Part shown: piece after piece, positions 55,509-64,000 of the stretch
Layout of the letters: each line of letters begins with the position of its first letter
Numbering within the stretch: position 1 is the stretch's first letter
Program-made: the position numbers and the translations under genes
From: Metridium senile
Lineage: Eukaryota; Cnidaria; Anthozoa; Actiniaria; Metridiidae
Length of the DNA: 64,000 bases
Direction of reading: 5' to 3'
Assembly: GCA_949775045.1 (NCBI GenBank)
Contig: OX459095.1
Coordinates: 37,694,809-37,758,808 of the forward strand
Notes under the pieces: model-generated
Told to the model about the DNA's origin: nothing
Database searches by the model: none
The model's input: only the letters and a program-made list of their open reading frames with translations

Positions 55509-56103
55509 TTATGTGCTTGGGTCACTTGTTTGAATTTCCTCATCTGTCACAAATGTAACTAGGGTACAGTGATTCAGTACGGGGGGTTTTTCCGAAGCTG
55601 AGACCTTCGGCGTTGGTCTGTTGGACAGTAAGTCCTTGACCGGTTTCGGCGCGTTCTCTAAAAGGCATCTCGGTTGCAAATGAGACCTTGGCGTCGTAGT
55701 AATTGTTTCTCCAGTCGAGTGGCCGTATGTTCTGGCTAACGGTGATGGCACTAGCTCGTTTACTTTATCAGGGGTATTTCCTAATGTTTCGACCCCATCG
55801 GCAGCGCTGTCCACTTCGAGGGGGTCAACAATACGATGATTGGATTGCGATGTTATTCCTGCACCATTGAATAGTGCCAACAATGTCTCCGATCCCCACA
55901 CCATTCTTTGTCGGGATGTTTGGACTATTAAAAATACTTCTGCTCTTGTCATAACATGTAGCTTGTGTGCATTGTTAAACAAGGTTTTCCTGCGACGATA
56001 TAGAACTCCTTTACGACGCGCGTTTTCCTGTATATACTCGAGTTTCTCTTTGCTTCTTGCTTTGTTTTTCTGACTTCCATTTTCAGAGCTGGCACTACTG
56101 ACG
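55509..56103 (-). CDS. MADS-box (SRF-type) protein, exon 2 with MADS domain
   Basis: The acceptor (TTTCAG) is at 56104-56106 and the stop TAA at 55509-55511. With exon 1 the protein is 227 residues. Residues 46-105 form a MADS domain: KLEYIQENARRKGVLYRRRK, then TLFNNAHKLHVMTRAEVFLI and VQTSRQRMVWGS. The SRF/MEF2 pattern K-(I/L)E-I------R---(F/L)-(K/R)R---L--KAH-L-V-T-AEV-L-V is present, with NNAHKL in place of KKA-EL. The flanks are Ser/Pro/Thr-rich and look disordered. SRF-type proteins bind CArG boxes as dimers; here the usual basic start (GRxKIxI) is weakened to ARSKEKLEY. A divergent or lineage-specific member. No frameshift. Confidence 0.7.
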
Positions 56104-56303
56104 CTGAAATATAAGATATTACGATTAACAGGCGATTGCAACAATTTGTAGACCCGCTATAGAGTGCATTCATTATATCAGTAAAAAACATAGCACGAGT
56201 TTTTTTGTACAATTGTGTTAGCAAACTATTTCACGGATCAGTTAGTGCACTCCATGTGGTTGTTGCGTTGGCAAAAGATAATCCAGATTATGGTACTACT
56301 TAC

Positions 56304-56392
56304 CTTGAGCTTAGCACATTTGGAGTCGACTGTGTCGACCCATCGAGTACTGGCTGAGTAAATTCGTTCGGACTTTTTGGTGAATTGTCCAT
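56304..56392 (-). CDS. MADS-box gene, exon 1
   Basis: ATG at 56392 starts MDNSPKSPNEFTQPVLDGST (29 codons plus two bases). The donor is CTCAAG, GTAAGT. The phase joins exactly to the exon at 56103 (AG + C gives serine). In the same frame a stop lies about 60 bp upstream with no other ATG, so this start is well supported. The intron is 200 bp. Confidence 0.65.
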
Positions 56393-56803
56393 TGTAAGTC
56401 TCAGAACGTAACGTGTTTGATCCTTTCTGTCGTATAATGATTTGCCGCGAATTCATTGATTGTGTACGCCAGTGCTTCATATTTCTTTCCAACACTTTTT
56501 GCTGTCAGTTGTGTGTGGTCTACTATTTATGAATAGCTTTACCGAATGTTGAAACTTTGCAGATACTTATAATTTTGACATTGGATAGGATTTTCCCGGG
56601 AAAAATAGTTTGTTTACATTTGATGAGCCAATGAACGCTTACAACTTTCTATCGTTGGCCAATAAGAAAACACAAGATGACAGCTATTAGAGGTTAACTA
56701 GATTTGACCTCTAAAACAGTGCCTGATCACAATATTCCTCATACACGTGAAAGTTTCAGTCCTGAATAGCGCTTGTCCTTGGGTTTGTATATATCAGAGA
56801 ATC
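56393..56803. promoter_or_regulatory. Divergent promoter between the MADS-box gene and the MAKR gene
   Basis: 411 bp separate two head-to-head ATGs. It holds CCAATGAA / TTGGCCAATAAG phrases near 56629-56665 (CCAAT-like on both strands) and a TATATATCAG phrase near 56788, just before the plus-strand start. Regulation of both genes from this space is inferred from geometry only. Confidence 0.35.
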
Positions 56804-57453
56804 ATGGCGAAACGAGGTAAAGAATCGCGTTATAGGCAAGCTAAACGTTTGTAAGCTCATTTAAAAGTGACTACATAGTTAAAATTATGATATAAAAAAT
56901 GCCATTTTTAATTCAACCTCAGCCGCGCCATCAGATACAACAGAAAGTGTCATTGAAATTTCTAATGGATCAATAAAGGGGTAAGTGAACGAATCGTGAT
57001 TAGAAAATAAATTGCATCTCCTAAACAAAATGTATTGTTAACACTGTTAGATACCACGAATTTGGAATTAAATTGCCAGTAGGAGCACATGTTTTCAAAC
57101 TTCAAACTTCAAACTTCAAACTTCATACTTCAAACTTGAAGTTTTTCCAATTTTGCAACTTGTTTGTATATGTATTTGTGCAAAGAAAGGCTATACGATA
57201 TGATCTCTCTAGCTTAATTTCACTTAAGATTGCGGCTTCAGCTGAACTTGAACTTAAATTTGTCGACCGCCATTCTTGTTCGCAAACTTCAAACTTCAAA
57301 CTTCAAACTTCAAACTTCAAACTTCATACTTCAAACTTCATACTTCAAACTTCAAACTTCAAACTTCAAACTTCAAGCTTCAAACTTCAAACTTCATACT
57401 TCATACTTCATACTTTACTTGAATTACCAGTAGACCCGGCCAGCGGTCTGTAA
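56804..57453 (+). CDS. Small novel gene, three phase-matched exons running into a minisatellite
   Basis: Exons are 56804-56816 (MAKR plus a base, donor GTAAAG), 56923-56980 (acceptor CCTCAG, donor GTAAGT) and 57051 onward (acceptor GTTAG). Spliced, the protein reads MAKRAAPSDTTESVIEISNG, then SIKGYHEFGIKLPVGAHVFK. All three junctions keep frame. The last exon stays open through an AAACTTC minisatellite to a stop at 57451, giving about 157 residues with FKLQTSN repeats. GYHEF-IK-P-G recalls the start of a domain in fish/cnidarian orphan proteins, but I cannot name it. Perhaps a minisatellite has overtaken the end of an older exon. Confidence 0.4.
57085..57418. repeat. AAACTTC/ATACTTC heptanucleotide minisatellite, two blocks
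   Basis: Blocks at 57090-57137 and 57284-57418, units CTTCAAA with CTTCATA variants, separated by about 145 bp of unique sequence. Because seven is not a multiple of three, the repeat reads in all phases (period 21 bp, 7 residues). Confidence 0.85.
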
Positions 57454-57468
57454 TCGCCATTTTGGAAG

Positions 57469-58724
57469 ATGTTCTTTTGGATTTTACTTGTTGCTTCAAT
57501 TCCAAAATGCTATGGAGTACTGCCTAGTTATACTCCAGCTTTAAGCCAGCATGCAACTGACATCCAGGACGTTATACGGGAGTACTTCAATCAGGGTTTC
57601 ACCAATGCAGAAATGCTTGGACTACTTGTTTCTGTCCACCACTTCTCGATAGGTATGCGTACGTTGAAGCGCTGACTCAATAAGATGGGACTTAAAAGGG
57701 CCAAAAAGAACGAGGAGACACCTTTAGAAGAGATTGTAGGGGCTATTTTACATGAAATTGAGCATTGTGTTGGATCATTTTCCGGATACCGAGACATGCT
57801 TTTGCGTCTAAGAGTCAAACACAAGCTATTGGTGAGAAGAGACACTGTAATGAAAGCAATGAGGGTTATCGATCCGGAGGGTGTTAGTCTTCGTAAACGC
57901 CACAGATTAAAAAGAAGAAAATATACCACACCCGGACCCAACTTTTTATGGCACATTGACGGGTGGGACAAGCTAAAATCATATGGTTTCTATGTTCATG
58001 GATGTGCAGATGGATTCTCAAGGAGAATACTATGGCTCGAGGTCGGTAGCACAAATAAAAATCCATCAGTATGTATGAAATTCTTCTTAGACACAGTTGA
58101 TCAACTAAAAGGTGTCCCAAAAATGTTGCGAATGGACAAAGGAACCGAGAACGGCCTCATGGCGGATATGCAGACTCTTTTGAGAATGCTCAATTCAGTT
58201 GATGAAGAAAATGGACAAAACTACGTCATCATGGGAAAAAGTAGTGCTAATCAGAGAATTGAGGCCTACTGGTCGAAGCTTAGAAAAGGTGGTGGGGGCT
58301 GGTGGATGAATTATTTCAAAGATCTTAGGGACTCGGGAGTGTTTGACGACAGTGATCCGTTCAGTGTGAATGCCTTAAGTTTTGTTTCATGCCTGTTCTT
58401 AGAAGGGAGCTTGCCCTAGTTGCTCAGATGTGGAATATGAAAGACATTCATGTTGCCAAGAACTCCGAACTACATGGAGGTAAACCGGACATAATGTTCT
58501 TCTTGCCCGAGGCTTATGACGCTAGGAATCACCTCGTTAATGTAAATGAAGAGGATCTGATGATTTGCACACAGAGTTTTGGGGAGCAGGCACCAGACTA
58601 TTCACCAGAGCTTGCAGAAATTATAGAATTGCTGTCTATTTCTAAAGAAGAACCAATGGACTCACAACAGGCATTGCACAAGTTTAGAATAATAACTCAT
58701 CAGCTAAAGAACATTTGTGGCTAA
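57469..58724 (+). pseudogene. DDE integrase-core-like gene, one nonsense and one frameshift
   Basis: The frame from ATG 57469 reads QHATDIQDVIREYFNQGFTN, SVHHFSIGMRTLKR, an in-frame TGA (57673-57675, one base from TGG), and resumes with NKMGLKRAKKNEETPLEEIV. The core contains PNFLWHIDGWDKLKSYGFYV (first D), LRMDKGTENG (second D) and NQRIEAYWSKLRK (E), the DDE triad of an rve-type integrase fold. A missing T near 58383 shifts the end to FCFMPVLRRELALVAQMWN, HGGKPDIMFFLPE and a stop at 58722. This orphan family (integrase core with a short HTH N-terminus) is common in fish and cnidarians. With two simple lesions, this copy is a young pseudogene. Confidence 0.65.
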
Positions 58725-58740
58725 ACGCAAGGAAGCTCCA

Positions 58741-59008
58741 CTCACTAGAGTGGACGCCATATATCCGTGAAATAAAACATAATATGTATTGTCTAATTTC
58801 ACTATTATGTACAAACTAGTGGATAGCACTGGAGTGGAACAGTGCAAAGAACAATAGTCACATAATTAGCTGCCTTTGTGTTTCTTTGTATGATTTACGC
58901 CTGAGTGAAATCTTAGTTAGTTGATAACAAACTAGTTGATAACTAAATACTATTATGCACTACAAAGTTAGTAGTTGTTTCACGGATATATGGTGTGCAC
59001 TCTAAACA
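58741..59008. mobile_element. MITE with ACCATATATCCGTGAAA-type inverted ends
   Basis: AGAGTGGACGCCATATATCC at about 58748 is inverted at about 58979-59005 (GGATATATGGTGTGCACTCT). It directly follows the integrase-like pseudogene. An internal pair (ACTAGTGGATAG / CTAACTAGTTGATAAC) is also inverted. Confidence 0.5.
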
Positions 59009-59924
59009 GGGAGGCTATGTATGTCATGTATTATAAACCACTCAGTTAATTAAACAAATAAAAACCTATTATGTTAGTACTAGGTATGACAACTGATCAA
59101 TAGAACAAGCTACAATTTTTTGAAATATGTTTATTGTGTTCACTAAAAACGGTTTTTTTTGTCAACCAATTCCTTTGCCAGTGCGTGCAATGCTGCTTAA
59201 TGTATATAATGTTTTATAGCATATTTGTCTCATTTGCAAGACAATTTATTGTCCATGGCCATCAGGCGAATTGATACCACTTGGAGGGATAAATGCTACC
59301 ATATGTCAAAATTAAAAAAACTTATCAGGAGTAGATTAAAAAATGTGTGATAGCAAGTTGTGTGTGGCACGCCCACCTTGCTATCACACATTTTTGAAAT
59401 CTAAAGATAAGCTTTGAGTGGCCGTACCAAAATATTCCCTGGCTCACGGACCTGATTATTGGAACATACTGCTAAGTAATATTTCTCTCAAATATAATTA
59501 GTTGACAATTTTTTTTTTAGATACAAATAGTTTTTCTTCAAATATTAACATTTATTTTAAAATTTGGTCTGCAATACAAAAAGCGCATAGAAGCCTCAAT
59601 CCCGATCCTCGTGATTTTTTCGTAGCATTATTTATGATTGTTGTTCTTTAATGCACATGCAAATGTATTGCAATGTTGATATATTTTCGTGCTAAGAGGA
59701 AGCGACATTTTCAAACTTGAATATATTTCACGAAAAATGTACACGTTTCTCCATACTTTCTTCGAACAATAACTACATGTAAGAATGTAAGACTCAGTCT
59801 TGAGCACATTTTGACCATGCAAGTTGCGTAGTAACAGAAATAAACCGGATACACGCAGGCTAATTGCGTAGAAGAGTAAACACGATCTTTTTATATTTGC
59901 ATGTGCACGAAACAATGATGATCA
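59009..59924. other. No gene seen; one hairpin
   Basis: AAAATGTGTGATAGCAAG (59339) and CTTGCTATCACACATTTT (59377) form a compact hairpin of about 55 bp. No coding region recognised. Confidence 0.4.
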
Positions 59925-60235
59925 CAGGGACGGCGGAGCTGGGGGGTTTAATAATAATATAAGTTCTTTGGACGCATTTAAAGCTCAATGCGTTTACATA
60001 ATTAAAAAAGAAAAAGAAAAAGTAAAAGTAAAAATTATTTAGTAGTTTTAGATTGAGTGACAGTTAAAAGCTTGACGGAATAGGAATGTTTTCAGTTCAG
60101 TTTTAAATTGTTTCAGTGATTTGCAGTTTTGAATGTTTTGAGGGTTTGGGGAGAAATTTACCGAGAATTATTTTTGGAATTTCTTGAAGATACCTGTAAA
60201 ATGTAAAGGAGATAGGATAGGAAATAGCTTAGCCT

Positions 60236-60266
<31 letters not shown>

Positions 60267-60293
60267 CAACAGACAACTGCTCCGCCGTCCCTG
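59925..60293. mobile_element. MITE with CAGGGACGGCGGAGC ends and a poly-C run
   Basis: The left end CAGGGACGGCGGAGCTG is mirrored by GCTCCGCCGTCCCTG at 60279-60293. A run of about 30 C lies at 60234-60263 and a G run at 59941-59946. The flanks share TGATC, so a target duplication is possible but imprecise. Confidence 0.6.
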
Positions 60294-60580
60294 CTGATCG
60301 CAAAAAATAAATGCTAGGAAAAAATACTAAAATCTTAATGAAGTTGAGCCCAAATTTTAAAATAATACTAGGCTGCCACCTTAATTAAAAAAACGTTCAA
60401 ACTGGATTTCTAACAAATTTTCAACTGCAACAAATCTATTCCTTCTAGACATTTCAACTAAAACAAGTTGTTTTTCAAGCATTGTTTTTACTTGAGTGGA
60501 CAGTTTGGGTTGTGCTGTAGGGTTCAGCAAGTAGACTCACCACGATTCCACTGGCACAAAAGAATCCCACACGACTGTTA

Positions 60581-61424
60581 CTACTTCAAATGTCGAAGAA
60601 GATCTTGAGCACTGACTCGCTCCATGGGTGAATACTTCAAGCAATCACCTACAAGTGGCTTCCATTCAGAGGGAAGCTCTTGGAAAAGGGAGGGTAGTTT
60701 GTTGGCTTCCATGGCATGCTTCAGCTTCTCCAGTTCACTCTCATCAGACACTTCAGAAAAGACATCTTCCCAAGCAATCCCAAGGGTTAGGAATTCTAGT
60801 AGTGTTATGCCAAGTGACCATATGTCAGACTTGACATTGGTGTGCTTGCTTTTTAGAATACACTCAGGTGGAAGAAAGGTGACAGTTCCATGCAAAGAGC
60901 CATTGACAGTGACACTTGCTGTCACACTCAACTTCTGCTTCAACTTCCCGATACCAAAATCGCAAATTTTGGCATGCATATCTTGGCTTACTAGAATGTT
61001 ACCTGGCTTTAGATCGCCATGCACCACCTTTACTTCATGCAGGTAGGCAACTCCTTTGATTATTTCTTTGATTATTGCTGAGGTCGTTTCATCCGACAAT
61101 CTAACTTCTTCGTCGATGACATGTTGCAATGGATTACCGTTTACAAGTTCTGTAACAAATGCGACATCCTTTTTTCTGAACGAAACACCCATTAGAGTGA
61201 CGATGTTTGGATGACGTAAAGAGGCATGCAGATATGCCTCTTTCAGGACTTCGTTTTTGTAGGGGATCGCCCTTTTGATGACCTTGACTGCCACTTCTGT
61301 ACCCACCCATTTGCCTTTATACACCGTACCATACGCCCCTTTACCAATTACATCTTTAAAGTCCACATTAAGACTTTCAAATTCTATCTCGTGGACAAGT
61401 CTTTCCGTCTCCATTGGTGTGTCA
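60581..61424 (-). CDS. Ig-kinase gene, last exon: protein kinase domain (TKL-like)
   Basis: The acceptor (TTTCAG) precedes 61424 and the stop is at 60581. The exon is phase 2 with the exon at 61821. It encodes a whole kinase domain: glycine loop GKGAYGTVYKG, VAVKVIK (lysine), LKEAYLHASLRHPNI (alpha-C glutamate), catalytic loop VVHGDLKPGNIL, CDFGIGK (DFG) and FLPPE (APE-like), then DIWSLGI. The catalytic loop has HGD instead of HRD, with D, K and N kept, so activity is likely. It resembles TKL/RIPK-like cytosolic kinases amplified in cnidarians. The domain ends the protein. No frameshift. Confidence 0.75.
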
Positions 61425-61820
61425 CTGAAATTGAAGTCAAAGTTGAATTATTGATTTGAGTTATAAACAGGAACTCGTTTTATGCAGGCGATGCGATTCT
61501 GCATAATCGACCAAAAATCATATAATTTCACAGAATCGCCAACGAATTGAACGTACGAATCTATTGCAATAAGCCTGTGATATTAAAATTTGAATAAAAA
61601 AAAAATTGTTTTGCGTTTTTTTAGTTTAAAGTGCACCTGAATGCCTCCTCAAGCCTTGGAATACAGGTAAATTGGTATCGAAAAGGTTTATAGTGTTACA
61701 TGCACAATTTGCTGCATAATTGCCCTTTTTGGTCGCATAATTTGGACTTATTTCGAGCAAATGTACACGTCTAATAATATAATTACATATCTAGATGCCT
61801 CCCTGTTTTCTTTTACATAC

Positions 61821-62872
61821 CTCTGTCTGACATCCATGGGCTCAAAAGAAGGACCAGCACTGGTTGTGGTCACTTCCAATGTTGATGACTGTAGAGTTTC
61901 AGTGGGCATGCCCTCCAAAACAACTGTAACAGGCTCGGAGCGACAAACTTTGTCTCCATATTCCACCAGAGCAGTGTATGTACCAACTTCTTCCACTTTA
62001 ATAATGCATTGGTTGTGACCGTTACATATTGGATGCTCATCCTTGTACCACGTGTACATGACCCCAAGTTCATTGTGGAAGTTGGTAATGACGCCAATTA
62101 TTAGGTTGTCCCCGTGGTAGCCATTAATGGTGTCTGGACCATAACAAATTGATGGATCATGTGGCTTGTCTTCTGTGTCACTAAACGTTATGTCACCAGT
62201 ATTTGTGTCCCCTTTCCTTTGGAGGTATATTACATTGTTGATCTTTATTTCCCCTACAAAGAACTTGTCCTTTAAAGGATCGTACACATCTTTACTTAAG
62301 TCTAAACATTCGTCAGATCGCATCTCATAGGCATTGTCCCATCCTGAAATTACAGCATAGCTGAGTTGCCCAGAATACTTGGATATAACACATGATATAA
62401 ATTGAATATCAAGATTTTGAAGTGGTTTTCCTGAAATCAACAATCTTTTGTTGCTTTCTTCCAATGTAGGGTTTTCTCTGGCCTCCATTCTGAAGGTTTC
62501 ATCTTCTAATTCTTCTCCATCATCTTCCTGGCTAATCAGCTCTGTTAGGACATCATCTGTTAGCAAATAAAACTTAACCCTTGAAGCAAATAGACCATGC
62601 TTTTTCAGATATTCATCTATAATGAAGGGTTTGCCAGATTCTTCCACAATTGGTTCAGATTTGAAGTTCCCCACTTTGGCTTTGGCAAAATCATCTTCTG
62701 ACCATCCTTCTTTGAATATTGTTAGGGCTAATTTTTTAATAGCTTCCAGTGTCATTCCTTCTTGGTATGGATGGCGTCTGATGCCCCCTTTGGGGAACCT
62801 CACTTGTTTATAACCACCTTTCTCTCTTTTTGTTTTCCAACCTAAGTAGATATATAAGGGCTTCCTCGATCC
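61821..62872 (-). CDS. Ig-kinase gene, upstream exon: unknown N-terminal domain and Ig-like domain
   Basis: The acceptor (TTTTTTTCAG) precedes 62872 and the donor (GACAGAG, GTATGT) follows 61821. The frame starts RKPLYIYLGWKTKREKGGYK, has VRFPKGGIRRHPYQ and LALTIFKEGWSEDDFA, a layout I know from a repeated N-terminal module of cnidarian proteins (function unknown). The C-terminal part contains GVMYTWYKDEHPICNGHNQC with VEEVGTYTALVEYGD and CRSEPVTVVLE, an Ig-like fold with W, the pattern -GTY-, and cysteines. No signal peptide or membrane segment is seen, so the protein is probably intracellular. Joined to the kinase exon it gives at least 631 residues; the start is further upstream and not found. 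Confidence 0.65.
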
Positions 62873-63635
62873 CTGAAAAAAAATAATTTCATAATCAACA
62901 GAAAAGTAAACTTGCTCGATTCCTAATTAGCATTTGTGAGTCAAGTCAAGACATTGAACTTTGGAGGATGATATTAAAAATTTAAATAGATAAAAGGCAA
63001 GAGTACATACATGAGGACATTCATTTGTATGCTACAATAAGTCCCATATGCTAGAGTGCTTACACAAAATAAATATGTCCATGAAATAAGACCTAAATAG
63101 TTACAACTTATAGTTTTAATATAATAGTTAACAATTAGACCCTGCGGTCAAGTGGACGACAAGCTGATAGCCCATGAGGCTATGAGATTGTACTCAGCCG
63201 AATGGGATATCAGCTGGTAGTTCATGAGGCCAATTAGTATAAACATACTAGATGGACAAAAAGGGTAAAATAAATGAATAGCAAAATTGTCGTTTGATTA
63301 TAGGGTAGGGTATCATTCTTGACATTTTGTCTGGTATAAGGTGTGTCTTTTGTCTGTGATAGGGTTAGGTTTTGGTAATTTTAGCCTGCATGCTTTAATA
63401 ACAAGATGGCTGTTCTCATTGAGTGGTAGAAACTAATAGTTACTAAATAAAACTATAGCTCAATTGAAGTTTGTGTTGCTTGCCAATGACCCAAATGTAT
63501 TTCATTCTGATAAAAATCCTAACTCTTCAAAAATGATTTAAATCAAGAGCTCAATAAAGTAACAAAACTGCCTTATTGCAAATAAATTATATTTTCACTT
63601 AAAGCAGTTGTCATTTTTAAAGCCAATTAATTGAG
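62873..63635. other. No exon recognised upstream of the Ig-kinase gene
   Basis: The start of the gene must lie here or beyond the window. No ATG exon with a compatible phase was identified. GATAGGGTTAGG-like phrases lie at 63300-63380. Confidence 0.3.
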
Positions 63636-63639
63636 CAAA

Positions 63640-63725
63640 AAAAACATAAATTCCTAGGCATCATCATTGATGAAAATCTAACTTGGAGAAATAATATTTT
63701 GACATCTAGTAAAATAGCTTAATAT
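63640..63725 (+). pseudogene. Short non-LTR retrotransposon fragment
   Basis: The frame reads KFLGIIIDENLTWRNNI followed by LTSSKIA and a stop. (K/T)-FLG--ID--L-W--H(I) is the block downstream of YADD in LINE reverse transcriptases. The same block is at about 37213-37260 in the larger LINE. Only about 85 bp can be assigned. Confidence 0.5.
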
Positions 63726-64000
63726 AAATCGTAAAATCTAGACTCATTCATCTTTCAAAAAGAGCCCAAAAGAAAATCTAATAAGCTTACTAGATCTCAC
63801 TTAATTCAGTTTAATTAAAAGTAAATCTTATGTTAATAGTTATCCTTAATTTTCTCCATTTATTCTTACAATTGATTCATCATTATATTAAATTGCATAA
63901 TCTTATTATCTACTCTACTAAAATATATTTCATCAGATAATTTCCAACTTCCACAATTGCTGAATGTTTTTCAGAGCGATTGCACGTGGTATTCAATATA

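Noticed and set aside
57085..57418. CRISPR-like or regularly spaced repeats
   Set aside because: Head-to-tail 7-bp units without spacers in a eukaryotic sequence; a plain minisatellite.
61761..62018. Plus-strand ORF over the Ig-like exon
   Set aside because: Antisense shadow; the minus strand carries the Ig-like signature and splice sites.

Overview
The window is eukaryotic nuclear DNA. It is AT-rich, its genes are split by GT-AG introns, and mobile elements and simple repeats take up most of the space. The gene families read most like an anthozoan cnidarian (coral or sea anemone). They include a RAG1 N-terminal-like gene, alpha-kinase and G2E3-type HECT relics, a paired-domain Tc1-like transposon, a Crypton-like DUF3504 relic, a MADS-box gene, and several families that I know mainly as large cnidarian expansions. 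All homology calls are from memory of the families; no search was run, so the lineage is an inference. No rRNA, tRNA or CRISPR array was seen.

Layout. At 1-6.9 kb a minus-strand gene has three phase-compatible exons, several frameshifts, and a 4.6-kb first intron packed with inverted-repeat elements. From 8.2 to 14.2 kb lies a graveyard of coding relics: a zinc-finger/tyrosine-recombinase-like protein with one piece apparently inverted, a PNMA/Ty3-like gag, a three-exon cnidarian family gene and an internally deleted alpha-kinase. From 14 to 22 kb there are MITEs, AT-rich satellites and a minus-strand relic of a composite element. A TA-flanked Tc1/mariner-like element with about 390-bp terminal inverted repeats follows (22,384-25,006); it carries a Pax-like paired domain joined directly to the transposase C-terminus, plus a second zinc-knuckle ORF. 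Next, at 25.4-29.0 kb, come a second (inverted) copy of the composite relic, a DUF3504 fragment, a Tc1-like fragment and a HECT C-terminus. A 3.9-kb inverted repeat with a microsatellite core occupies 30.8-34.7 kb, followed by three different reverse-transcriptase relics up to 38.1 kb.

The main host-like genes are in the last third. A multi-exon plus-strand gene (44.7-55.1 kb) begins with a zinc-binding region that aligns well with the N-terminal region of RAG1. It is broken by a 3,642-bp TA-flanked insertion and carries a 274-unit GGT array at an exon end. Beyond it are a compact two-exon MADS-box gene (minus) in head-to-head arrangement with a small novel gene (plus) across 411 bp, a broken DDE integrase-like gene, and a two-exon minus-strand gene joining an unknown N-terminal domain, an Ig-like domain and a protein kinase with an HGD catalytic loop.

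The genes do not form an operon or pathway. The window's biology is mainly transposon traffic, gene decay by insertion and deletion, and a few apparently intact genes (MADS-box, Ig-kinase).
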